A stretch of 5,793 nt of DNA from contig CANQXO010000082.1 of NCBI GenBank assembly GCA_947627825.1, forward strand, positions 1-5,793, read 5' to 3'. The notes under the pieces were generated by a model. That model was not told the DNA's origin. It did no database searches and saw only the letters and a program-made list of their open reading frames with translations. Numbering within the stretch: the first letter of the stretch is position 1; the number at the start of each line of letters is the position of its first letter. Below are positions 1-5,793 of this stretch, in pieces. Both the position numbers and the translations under genes were made by a program. This stretch comes from an uncultured Clostridia bacterium. GTDB lineage: Bacteria; Bacillota_A; Clostridia; TANB77; CAG-508.

Positions 1-743
1 TGGTAAAACCTAATTCTTTATTAATTGTAGTTGATACAAATAAGAAAAACTATGTAGAATCACAAGAGTTATTAGAAGAATTTTCAAGGGTGGTAGTTAT
101 TGACCACCACAGAAGAAGTACTGACTACATTGAAAATGCAGTGCTTACATTCCATGAAGTTTATGCTTCGTCAACTGCAGAACTTGTAACAGAAATATTA
201 GAGTATTCTCAAGAAAATATTGAACTTACAAACCTTGAAATAGAAGCTTTATATGCAGGAATTATGTTAGATACTAAAAACTTTACTTTTAAAACAGGTG
301 TAAGAACTTTTGAAGTAGCTGCATATTTAAGAAAATGCGGTGTTGATATTATAAAAGTAAAAAAATGGTTCCAAAGCGATTTAACAACTTATCAAGCAAT
401 TTCTAATATTGTTTCAAAGTCAGAAATTATGAACGAAAACATCGCTATTTCAATATACGAAAATGAAGATGAAAACGCTAACATAATTGCAGCAAAAGCA
501 GCTGATGAGCTTCTAACTATAGGTGGAATAACAGCATCTTTTGTTTTAGGAAAAACAGGTGAAAAAGTTTACATTAGTGGTAGGTCAATAGGAGATATAA
601 ATGTTCAAATTATCCTTGAAAAACTTGGAGGAGGAGGACACATCACTTTAGCAGGTGCCCAACTTGAAAACATTAGCTTAGAAGATGCTAAACAAGAGTT
701 AATTAATAGGATTAATGAATATTTCTTTGAAATGGAAAATTAA
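1..743 (+). CDS. gdpP: Cyclic-di-AMP phosphodiesterase GdpP, C-terminal part (DHH/DHHA1), 5' end outside window
   Basis: Partial gene; its frame is open from the left edge, with the first full codon at base 3, leaving 246 codons. Seen: a VVDT motif (Asp 11 of the visible part), the diagnostic DHH motif in VIDHHRR (34-36), YASSTAELVTE (54-64), a further metal-ligand Asp in GIMLDTKNF (Asp 90), and the DHHA1 glycine motif GGGGH (209-213, bases 627-641). Family knowledge: GdpP (YybT) is a membrane-anchored Mn-dependent enzyme of about 650 residues that hydrolyses c-di-AMP, with two membrane helices, a PAS domain and a degenerate GGDEF domain before DHH/DHHA1. Those domains and the first metal motif would lie upstream. 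A GTG at base 90 is internal and not a start, because homologous sequence continues before it. The short gap to rplI and the next genes match the Bacillota order gdpP-rplI-dnaB. A soluble DHH phosphodiesterase such as NrnA is less likely, given this context and the VIDHHRR/YASSTAELVTE signature. Confidence 0.93.
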   Translation, partial: VKPNSLLIVVDTNKKNYVESQELLEEFSRVVVIDHHRRSTDYIENAVLTFHEVYASSTAELVTEILEYSQENIELTNLEIEALYAGIMLDTKNFTFKTGVRTFEVAAYLRKCGVDIIKVKKWFQSDLTTYQAISNIVSKSEIMNENIAISIYENEDENANIIAAKAADELLTIGGITASFVLGKTGEKVYISGRSIGDINVQIILEKLGGGGHITLAGAQLENISLEDAKQELINRINEYFFEMEN

Positions 744-745
744 CA

Positions 746-755
746 TAAAAGGAGG
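746..755 (+). promoter_or_regulatory. Strong ribosome binding site of rplI
   Basis: The sequence AAAAGGAGG ends at 755, five bases before the GTG start at 761. It is a near-perfect anti-Shine-Dalgarno match, fits the high expression expected of a ribosomal protein gene, and fixes the GTG as the start. It lies immediately after the gdpP stop codon (741-743). Confidence 0.85.
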
Positions 756-760
756 TAATT

Positions 761-1207
761 GTGAAGGTAATTTTATTGGATAATGTAAAAGGCGTAGGAA
801 AAAAAGATGAAATTATTAATGCAAATGATGGATATGCAAGAAATTTTTTATTACCTAAAAAGCTTGCAGTAGAAGCAAATAACAGCAATTTATCAAGATT
901 AAAATCAAAACAAGACTCTAATGCTTTTAAGAGAGAAGAAGAAAGAAAATCTGCTTTAGATATAAAGGAAAAACTAAGTAAAATTACTTTAAAAATAGAT
1001 GTAAAAGCAGGAGATAACGGTAAAATTTTTGGAGGTGTTACTTCAAAAGAAATTTCTGAAAGATTAAAAGCTGATTACAAAATAGATTTAGATAAAAAGA
1101 AAATTGAACTTAAAGAAACAATAAAAACAGTTGGAATGATTACAGTTGAGTTAAAGCTTTTTGAAGGAGTTGTAGGCAAACTAAAGGTTAATATTATAGG
1201 AAAGTAA
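761..1207 (+). CDS. rplI: 50S ribosomal protein L9
   Basis: The product has 148 residues, the normal length for bacterial L9 (about 147-150). It opens with [18 protein letters not shown] and carries the L9 signature around residues 13-41 (GKKDEI, then [14 protein letters not shown]). A charged Lys/Glu-rich stretch at about 45-75 corresponds to the long connecting helix. The C-terminal domain follows ([12 protein letters not shown], then ending in KLKVNIIGK). Family knowledge: the N-terminal domain binds 23S rRNA near the base of the L1 stalk, and the protein helps maintain reading frame during translation. The start is GTG at 761, set by a strong GGAGG five bases upstream. The 17-base gap after gdpP suggests co-transcription. 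No terminator is visible in the 96 bases downstream, so reading through into dnaB is plausible but not shown. Confidence 0.98.
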   Translation: MKVILLDNVKGVGKKDEIINANDGYARNFLLPKKLAVEANNSNLSRLKSKQDSNAFKREEERKSALDIKEKLSKITLKIDVKAGDNGKIFGGVTSKEISERLKADYKIDLDKKKIELKETIKTVGMITVELKLFEGVVGKLKVNIIGK

Positions 1208-1303
1208 GTCAGTTTAAAAAAACGAATTAATTAAAAAAATAAACCAGCTCTATAAAAATTAATCAATGAAATAATTAACTCTAAAAAGAAAGGACTAAGC
1301 AAT

Positions 1304-2629
1304 ATGGAAATTGATAAAATACCACCACACGATGATGACGCTGAACAAGCTGTTTTGGGAAGTATGCTAACTGATAAAGATGCAGTTGTATCAGCTATTG
1401 AAGTATTAAAGCCAGATGATTTTTATCGTAGTGATAATATGACTATTTATGAAGCAACAATGAATATATATGGTAAAGGTGAACCTATTGATATTATAAC
1501 TTTAAAAGACGAATTAACTGCAATGGGAAAACTAGATGCAGTAGGAGGGCTAGAATATTTAGCAAGTCTTCCAGAAAAAGTGCCAACAACTGCTAATGTT
1601 GATAAATATGTAAAAATAGTAGAAGAAAAATCACTTTTAAGAAATTTAATAAAAACTGCAAATGAGTTGATAACCTTAGGATATAGCCAAAATGAAGAAA
1701 TTGAAACAATAATGGATAATGCAGAAAAAAAGATTTTTGACATTATGCAAAAAAAGTCTCAAAAAGGGTATGAGGCTATAAAAGATATTTTGGTGGACTC
1801 GTTTTCAGAGCTTCAAGAATTATATAACAATAAGCAACATATAACTGGAGTTGCAACAGGTTTTATTGATTTAGATAACAAAACAGCAGGATTTCATAAA
1901 TCAGAATTAATACTAATAGCAGCAAGACCAGCAATGGGAAAAACAGCGTTTGCTTTAAATATTGCTACAAATGCTGCAGTAAGTGCTAATACGCCTGTAG
2001 TTGTTTTTAGTTTAGAAATGTCAAAGGAACAATGTGCTAACAGAATTTTATGTGCTCAAGCTATGGTGGATAGTAGCAAAGTTCAAAAGGGTGATATAAA
2101 TGATGATGAATGGACAAAACTTGCCATGGCATCAGGAGAACTTTCAGAGTCTTCGGGAATTTTTATTGATGACACACCAGGAATTACAGTTGCAGAAATT
2201 AGAGCAAAGTGCAGAAAACTAAAGTTGGAAAAAGATATTGGTTTGATTGTAATAGATTATTTACAGTTAATTAGTGGAAGCGGAAAAAGTAGTAGTAGGG
2301 AGCAAGAAATTGCTGAAATCAGTAGGTCTTTGAAAATTTTGGCAAAAGAAATAAATGTTCCAGTTATTGCTTTATCGCAACTTTCTCGTGCACCAGAAGC
2401 AAGAACAGACCACAGACCAATGTTACAAGATTTAAGAGAATCAGGCTCAATAGAACAAGATGCAGACATGGTAATGTTTATTTACAGGGATGATTATTAT
2501 AACCCACAAGCAGAACAAACAAATATTGCAGAAATTATTATTGCTAAAAATAGAAGTGGACCAGTTGGAACTGTAGAGTTATTATGGATGCCAAACTACA
2601 CAAAATTTGCAAATAAATATAATGGTTAA
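1304..2629 (+). CDS. dnaB: Replicative DNA helicase DnaB (DnaC in Bacillus nomenclature)
   Basis: The product has 441 residues, full length for the family. The N-terminal helical domain starts PPHDDDAEQAVLGSML (residues 7-22) and is followed by a linker helix at about 155-180. The RecA-like motor has Walker A ARPAMGKT (207-214, Lys 213), the catalytic Glu in FSLEMS (238), Walker B LIVIDYLQL (Asp 318), motif H3 with Gln 359 in ALSQLSR, LRESGSIEQDAD (377-388), and the arginine-finger hairpin IAKNRSGPVG (Lys 415, Arg 417). Family knowledge: a ring hexamer that unwinds DNA 5' to 3' on the lagging strand and is loaded at oriC by DnaA and a loader. ATG at 1304 is chosen because AAAGGA (1289-1294) lies nine bases upstream and homology begins at once. 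All catalytic residues are intact and no intein interrupts the P-loop, a known insertion site in this family. It follows rplI, as is usual in Bacillota. Confidence 0.98.
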   Translation: MEIDKIPPHDDDAEQAVLGSMLTDKDAVVSAIEVLKPDDFYRSDNMTIYEATMNIYGKGEPIDIITLKDELTAMGKLDAVGGLEYLASLPEKVPTTANVDKYVKIVEEKSLLRNLIKTANELITLGYSQNEEIETIMDNAEKKIFDIMQKKSQKGYEAIKDILVDSFSELQELYNNKQHITGVATGFIDLDNKTAGFHKSELILIAARPAMGKTAFALNIATNAAVSANTPVVVFSLEMSKEQCANRILCAQAMVDSSKVQKGDINDDEWTKLAMASGELSESSGIFIDDTPGITVAEIRAKCRKLKLEKDIGLIVIDYLQLISGSGKSSSREQEIAEISRSLKILAKEINVPVIALSQLSRAPEARTDHRPMLQDLRESGSIEQDADMVMFIYRDDYYNPQAEQTNIAEIIIAKNRSGPVGTVELLWMPNYTKFANKYNG

Positions 2630-2686
2630 ATTTTAAAGCTATTATATTTTTAAAAATAAAATTAAATTTAATTAAAGGATGACAAA

Positions 2687-3685
2687 ATGGCTAAAAGACT
2701 TGATACACTAGAAGAAAAATTTTTAAAAACTGTGAAAGAAAATAATTTAATACAAGAAAATGATGCAATAGTAGTCGGGGTTTCAGGAGGCCCGGACTCT
2801 ATTGCTCTTTTATATTGTTTAAATAAATTTAAAAATCATTTAAAATATAGGCTAATTTGTGCACATATTAATCATTTGATTAGAGAAGATTCCACAGATG
2901 ATGAAAAATTTGTGGAAAGTGTCTGCAAAAAGTTAGATATTCCTTTTTATAAAAAAAGAGAAGATATAATTAGCTTATCAAAAAAGTTAAAAAAAGGAAC
3001 AGAAGAAACAGGTAGAAAAGTTAGATACAATTTTTTTGATGAAGTAAGTAAAAAGGAAAAAGCTAATAAAATTGCAATTGCTCACAACAAAAACGACAAT
3101 GCAGAAACTGTCCTTTTGAATTTGATTAGAGGTACTGGTACAACTGGGTTAGAGGGAATTCAACCTAAAGAATACAACAAGTATATTAGACCATTTATTG
3201 ATATTTCTCGAAGTGAAATAGAAGTCTATTGCGAAAAAAATAACTTACAACCTAGAATTGATAGTACAAATAAAGAAAATATTTATAATAGAAATGTAAT
3301 TAGAAATAAAGTTTTACCTATTTTAAAGGAAATGAATCCAAGTATAGAAGATTCATTAAGCAGAACAACCAAAATAATTAAAGAGCAAAATGAATTTATC
3401 AAAGATTTCGTGAAAAAAGTATATGATGAAGAAGTGCAGATTTCCGTAGGAAAAATTGAGATGAATTTATCTGATTTTAATAAGCAACATAGAGCAATAA
3501 AAGAAAATTTAGTTCTATATATTATAAATGAATTATTAGGAAGCACCAGAAACATTGAAAAAACTAATGTTGACGATATCATAAAACTTGCCGAAAATAA
3601 TATTGGAAATAAATTTATAATAATTAACAAAAAATTAAAAATTTTTATAAAAAATAAAAAAATTTTTTTTACAATTATAAAGTAA
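2687..3685 (+). CDS. tilS: tRNA(Ile)-lysidine synthetase TilS, short form lacking the usual C-terminal domain
   Basis: The product has 332 residues. The PP-loop ATPase motif SGGPDS is at 33-38, followed by AHINHLIRE (59-67), EETGRKVRY (106-114), AHNKNDNAETV (132-142), IRGTGTTGLEGI (147-158), RPFIDISRSEIE (168-179) and DSTNKENIYNRNVIRNKVLP (192-211). Together these are diagnostic of the TilS catalytic domain. Family knowledge: TilS uses ATP and lysine to turn C34 of tRNA-Ile(CAU) into lysidine, so the tRNA reads AUA and is charged with Ile. Many family members run to 430-470 residues with a second C-terminal domain; this one stops after the first all-helical region and a short Lys-rich tail. 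Only about 125 bases separate it from ftsH, so the missing domain is not hidden behind a frameshift there. Aquifex TilS also lacks that domain, so the enzyme may be fully active. ATG at 2687 follows AAAGGA (2674-2679) at good spacing. The last 30 codons are extremely A/T-rich (A7T8 at 3656-3670). Confidence 0.95.
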   Translation: MAKRLDTLEEKFLKTVKENNLIQENDAIVVGVSGGPDSIALLYCLNKFKNHLKYRLICAHINHLIREDSTDDEKFVESVCKKLDIPFYKKREDIISLSKKLKKGTEETGRKVRYNFFDEVSKKEKANKIAIAHNKNDNAETVLLNLIRGTGTTGLEGIQPKEYNKYIRPFIDISRSEIEVYCEKNNLQPRIDSTNKENIYNRNVIRNKVLPILKEMNPSIEDSLSRTTKIIKEQNEFIKDFVKKVYDEEVQISVGKIEMNLSDFNKQHRAIKENLVLYIINELLGSTRNIEKTNVDDIIKLAENNIGNKFIIINKKLKIFIKNKKIFFTIIK

Positions 3686-3690
3686 ATATC

Positions 3691-3718
3691 CGTAGGCACA
3701 AAGCCACTTGTACCAACG
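3691..3718. repeat. Imperfect palindrome in a GC-richer island between tilS and ftsH
   Basis: Bases 3691-3701 pair with 3708-3718 around a six-base loop (AGCCAC). Nine of eleven positions are complementary: CGT, then GG, then ACAA on the left arm, with TTGT, CC, ACG on the right. The two mismatches are A/A and C/A. The 37 bases from 3690 to 3726 are about half G+C, whereas the surrounding sequence is strongly A/T. No T-run follows on either strand, so it is not a standard intrinsic terminator. It ends 17 bases before the putative -35 box of ftsH. A second possible stem, CTTGTA (3707-3712) with TACAAG (3721-3726), shares bases with the right arm and excludes it. It could be an operator, an RNA hairpin, or one copy of a dispersed palindromic repeat. 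It matches neither the CIRCE nor the CtsR operator as I know them. Confidence 0.6.
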
Positions 3719-3735
3719 CTTACAAGAAAAAAGTT

Positions 3736-3766
3736 TTGAAAAAAGTATTGCATAAAATAGTATAAT
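3736..3766 (+). promoter_or_regulatory. Probable sigma-A promoter for ftsH
   Basis: A perfect -10 box TATAAT (3761-3766) lies 19 bases after TTGAAA (3736-3741), a 5/6 match to the -35 consensus. The spacing is longer than the ideal 17. Transcription would start around 3773, giving a leader of about 38 bases before the GTG at 3811. The location in the largest spacer of the window supports ftsH having its own promoter. The -35 assignment is the weaker half, since the A/T-rich background makes partial matches common. Confidence 0.55.
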
Positions 3767-3794
3767 ATGATAATCTTAAAATATACTTTTAAAT

Positions 3795-3801
3795 GGGGGA
3801 G
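3795..3801 (+). promoter_or_regulatory. Ribosome binding site that decides the ftsH start
   Basis: The run GGGGGAG ends nine bases before a GTG at 3811. It overlaps the ATG at 3793 in the same frame, and that ATG has no purine-rich ribosome binding site of its own upstream. The GGGGGAG is therefore best read as the Shine-Dalgarno sequence of the GTG, not as codons 1-3 of a longer protein. Confidence 0.75.
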
Positions 3802-3810
3802 ATATTAAAA

Positions 3811-5613
3811 GTGAAAAATGGAATAAAAACACTAGCTATATGGTTAGTTATTGGAGTAATAATTTTATTTGTGGTACCTGCTATATTTAATGGTGCAAAT
3901 AATAAGCTAACTTACTCAGAATTATTAAGCAAAGTAGAAGCAGGAGAAGTAACAGATATTGAAATACAATATGAAGCAGAAGGGGCAAAAGTTAAACTTG
4001 TAAATGACCCTAGTATAAAAACTGTAAACATACCAAGTGTAGATAATTTATTAGAAAATCTTAATGCTTCAATGCAAGATAATGTAATAAATGTAACTTA
4101 TCAAGATGAACCTTTCTGGCTAATAGTTGCTGATTTACTATTACCAATTTCATCAATAATAATGATACTTTTAATATTGATGCTATTTATGGGTGGAGGT
4201 CAAGGACAACAAAAAGGTCCTATGACATTTGGAAAAAGTAGAGCTAGAATGTTAAATACATCTGATAAAAATAAAGTAACATTTAATGATGTAGCAGGAA
4301 TAGATGAAGAAAAAGAAGAATTACAAGAAATAGTAGAATTCTTGAAAAATCCTAGAAAATTTACAGAAATGGGTGCAAGAATACCAAAAGGAGTTCTTTT
4401 AGTAGGAGCACCTGGAACAGGAAAAACTTTATTAGCAAAAGCAGTAGCAGGAGAAGCAGGAGTACCATTCTTTATTATAAGTGGTTCAGATTTCGTAGAA
4501 ATGTTTGTTGGTGTAGGTGCTTCAAGAGTAAGAGATTTATTTGAAGAAGCTAAAAGAAATGCACCATGTATAGTATTTATAGATGAAATAGACGCCGTTG
4601 GTCGTCAAAGAGGAGCTGGTTTAGGTGGAGGACATGATGAAAGAGAGCAAACACTTAATCAAATGCTAGTTGAGATGGATGGATTTTCAGCAAATGAAGG
4701 TGTTATTGTTCTAGCAGCAACTAATAGACCAGATGTATTAGATAAAGCATTATTAAGACCAGGAAGATTTGATAGACAAATAGTAGTACCAGCACCAGAT
4801 GTTAAGGCTAGAGAGCAAATACTTGAAGTACACAGCAAAAAGAAAAGATTTGAAGCAGATGTAGACTTAAAATTAATAGCAAAAAATACTTCAGGTTTTA
4901 CAGGTGCAGACTTAGAGAACTTACTTAATGAAGCAGCTCTTTTAGCAGCAAGACGAGATAAACATGAAATTGGTCAAAATGAAATTGAAGATGCAATGAT
5001 AAAAGTTACAATGGGACCAGAGAAGAAAACAAGAGTTAGAAGTGACAAAGAAAAGAGATTAGTAGCATATCATGAAGCAGGTCATGCAGTAGTAAGTAGA
5101 TTTTTACCAACACAAGACCCAGTACATGAAATATCAATTATTCCAAGAGGAATGGCTGGTGGATACACAATGTATAGACCAGCAGAAGATAAATCATTTA
5201 TTTCAAAAACAGAGATGAATGAAAACATAATATCATTATTAGGTGGTAGAGTATCAGAATCTATTGTTCTTGGTGATATATCAACAGGAGCAAGCAATGA
5301 TATTGAAAGAGCAACAAAGATAGCAAAAGCTATGGTTACTAAATATGGTATGAGTGACAAAATTGGAACAATATCACTTGGTTCAGACCAAGAAGAAGTA
5401 TTTTTAGGAAGGGATTTTGCACAAGAAAAATCTTACTCAGAAGAAACAGCAGGAATCATTGATGAAGAAATAAAGAAAATAATTGATTCTGCTTATGTTA
5501 AAGCAAGAGACATACTAAATGCTAACAGAGACAAATTAGATAAAGTTGCAGCAATATTAATAGAAAGAGAGAAAATAACAGGGGAAGAATTTGACGCAAT
5601 ATTTGAAGAATAA
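3811..5613 (+). CDS. ftsH: ATP-dependent zinc metalloprotease FtsH
   Basis: The product has 600 residues from the GTG start (606 if the upstream in-frame ATG at 3793 were used). In order: first membrane helix at about 8-26, an extracytoplasmic domain to about 102, second membrane helix at about 103-127, a Gly/Gln-rich linker, then the cytoplasmic AAA+ domain. That domain has Walker A GAPGTGKT (199-206), pore loop FVG (232-234), Walker B FIDEID (Asp 258, Glu 259), and the second region of homology ending LRPGRFDR with arginine fingers at 316 and 319. The M41 protease domain has the zinc site HEAGH (421-425) and the third ligand Asp in SNDIERAT (497). Family knowledge: a membrane-bound hexamer that pulls out and degrades damaged membrane proteins and some regulators. 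All catalytic residues are present and the length is normal, with a short C-tail. In Bacillus, hpt lies between tilS and ftsH; here it is absent. ftsH probably has its own promoter and is followed after 26 bases by a PBP-like gene. Confidence 0.97.
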   Translation: MKNGIKTLAIWLVIGVIILFVVPAIFNGANNKLTYSELLSKVEAGEVTDIEIQYEAEGAKVKLVNDPSIKTVNIPSVDNLLENLNASMQDNVINVTYQDEPFWLIVADLLLPISSIIMILLILMLFMGGGQGQQKGPMTFGKSRARMLNTSDKNKVTFNDVAGIDEEKEELQEIVEFLKNPRKFTEMGARIPKGVLLVGAPGTGKTLLAKAVAGEAGVPFFIISGSDFVEMFVGVGASRVRDLFEEAKRNAPCIVFIDEIDAVGRQRGAGLGGGHDEREQTLNQMLVEMDGFSANEGVIVLAATNRPDVLDKALLRPGRFDRQIVVPAPDVKAREQILEVHSKKKRFEADVDLKLIAKNTSGFTGADLENLLNEAALLAARRDKHEIGQNEIEDAMIKVTMGPEKKTRVRSDKEKRLVAYHEAGHAVVSRFLPTQDPVHEISIIPRGMAGGYTMYRPAEDKSFISKTEMNENIISLLGGRVSESIVLGDISTGASNDIERATKIAKAMVTKYGMSDKIGTISLGSDQEEVFLGRDFAQEKSYSEETAGIIDEEIKKIIDSAYVKARDILNANRDKLDKVAAILIEREKITGEEFDAIFEE

Positions 5614-5639
5614 TGAAAAATTTTTTATAGGAAAAACAA

Positions 5640-5793
5640 ATGTCAAATAAAAAAATAGTTCAAATAAGTAAAAAGAATAAAGGTTTAATAAAAGTATCAG
5701 GAAAAAAATTGATACTTTTATTAGGCGTAATGATGATTGTATTTGTGCTATTATTGATGCGTATTGGGTATATACAATTTGTGCAAGGAGCAT
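5640..5793 (+). CDS. Probable class B penicillin-binding protein (SpoVD/PBP2-like), N-terminus only, cut by window end
   Basis: There are 51 complete codons to the window edge with no stop. A basic cytoplasmic head of about 23 residues (MSNKKIVQISKKNKG and on) is followed by one hydrophobic helix at about 24-40 and then RIGYIQFVQGA (41-51). Family knowledge: a short basic head, a single signal-anchor helix and a juxtamembrane R-(I/L)-x-x-(I/L)-Q-x-x-x-G pattern are typical of class B PBPs, the transpeptidases that crosslink peptidoglycan, including SpoVD and PBP2 types. Neither the dimerisation nor the transpeptidase domain (SxxK, SxN, KTG) is inside the window, so the call rests on the N-terminus alone. 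ATG at 5640 follows AGGA (5629-5632) with seven bases of spacing. An in-frame TAG at 5628 excludes an earlier start. The 26-base gap after ftsH, with no terminator, suggests co-transcription. Another single-pass anchored protein cannot be ruled out. Confidence 0.72.
   Translation, partial: MSNKKIVQISKKNKGLIKVSGKKLILLLGVMMIVFVLLLMRIGYIQFVQGA

Noticed and set aside
1227..1256. Possible promoter upstream of dnaB (TTAATT with TATAAA)
   Set aside because: The -35 box matches only about half of the consensus and the -10 is a common A/T string. The gap of 96 bases otherwise shows only the dnaB ribosome binding site.
1447..1743. Minus-strand open frame inside dnaB (and similar ones at 2257-2469 and 5082-5360)
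   Set aside because: They lie entirely within confidently identified plus-strand genes, and their composition is that of complementary strands.
2645..2658. Perfect 14-base A/T palindrome between dnaB and tilS as a terminator
   Set aside because: TATTTTTAAAAATA has no loop and no G/C pairs, and such palindromes arise readily in this base composition. No T-run follows.
3691..3716. Resemblance to a tRNA T-arm followed by ACCA
   Set aside because: The loop reads CACAAAG rather than TTCRANN, the five-base stem does not pair properly, and no D-arm, anticodon arm or 5' acceptor strand can be found in the A/T-only sequence upstream, which is tilS coding sequence.
3283..3753. 156-codon open frame on the minus strand across the tilS 3' end
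   Set aside because: It is antisense to well-supported tilS codons, is rich in Phe/Ile/Leu as expected from the A/T-rich complement, and has no recognisable domain. Its SVGTSGFVPT stretch is explained by the palindrome.
3673..3765. Alternative frame after the A/T run that stays open for about 30 codons, as a frameshifted TilS tail
   Set aside because: The Lys-rich peptide does not look like the TilS C-terminal domain and is far too short to supply it.
5557..5793. Minus-strand hydrophobic open frame at the right edge
   Set aside because: It is antisense to the ftsH end and the PBP-like start. The plus-strand frame has a ribosome binding site, an anchor helix and the expected juxtamembrane motif, so the minus frame is a by-product of A/T-rich sequence.

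Overview
This window is an AT-rich, tightly packed housekeeping segment with all genes on the + strand. It reads as chromosome of a low-GC Bacillota, most likely a Clostridia relative. The evidence is the A/T-ending codon use (AGA for Arg, many ATA for Ile), strong GGAGG-type ribosome binding sites, and the Bacillota gene order gdpP-rplI-dnaB followed by tilS-ftsH. Genus or species cannot be assigned from this sequence.

Layout. Positions 1-743 hold the C-terminal part of the cyclic-di-AMP phosphodiesterase GdpP, cut by the left edge. Seventeen bases later comes rplI (ribosomal protein L9, 761-1207), then a 96-base gap and dnaB (replicative helicase, 1304-2629). After 57 bases comes tilS (tRNA-Ile lysidine synthetase, 2687-3685), whose product is short. 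A roughly 125-base spacer carries a GC-richer imperfect palindrome and a probable sigma-A promoter, and leads to ftsH (membrane AAA+ zinc protease, best start GTG at 3811, end 5613). At the right edge, 26 bases after ftsH, lies the first 51 codons of a membrane-anchored protein that looks like a class B penicillin-binding protein.

How the genes fit together. The set covers second-messenger turnover and wall homeostasis (GdpP), translation (L9, TilS), replication (DnaB), membrane protein quality control (FtsH) and probably peptidoglycan synthesis (PBP). TilS makes the tRNA that reads AUA, and this AT-rich genome uses AUA heavily.

I see no novel multi-gene system, mobile element, CRISPR array or RNA gene. 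The points worth a second look are the palindrome upstream of the ftsH promoter, the TilS lacking its usual C-terminal domain, the absence of hpt between tilS and ftsH, and the ftsH start site.
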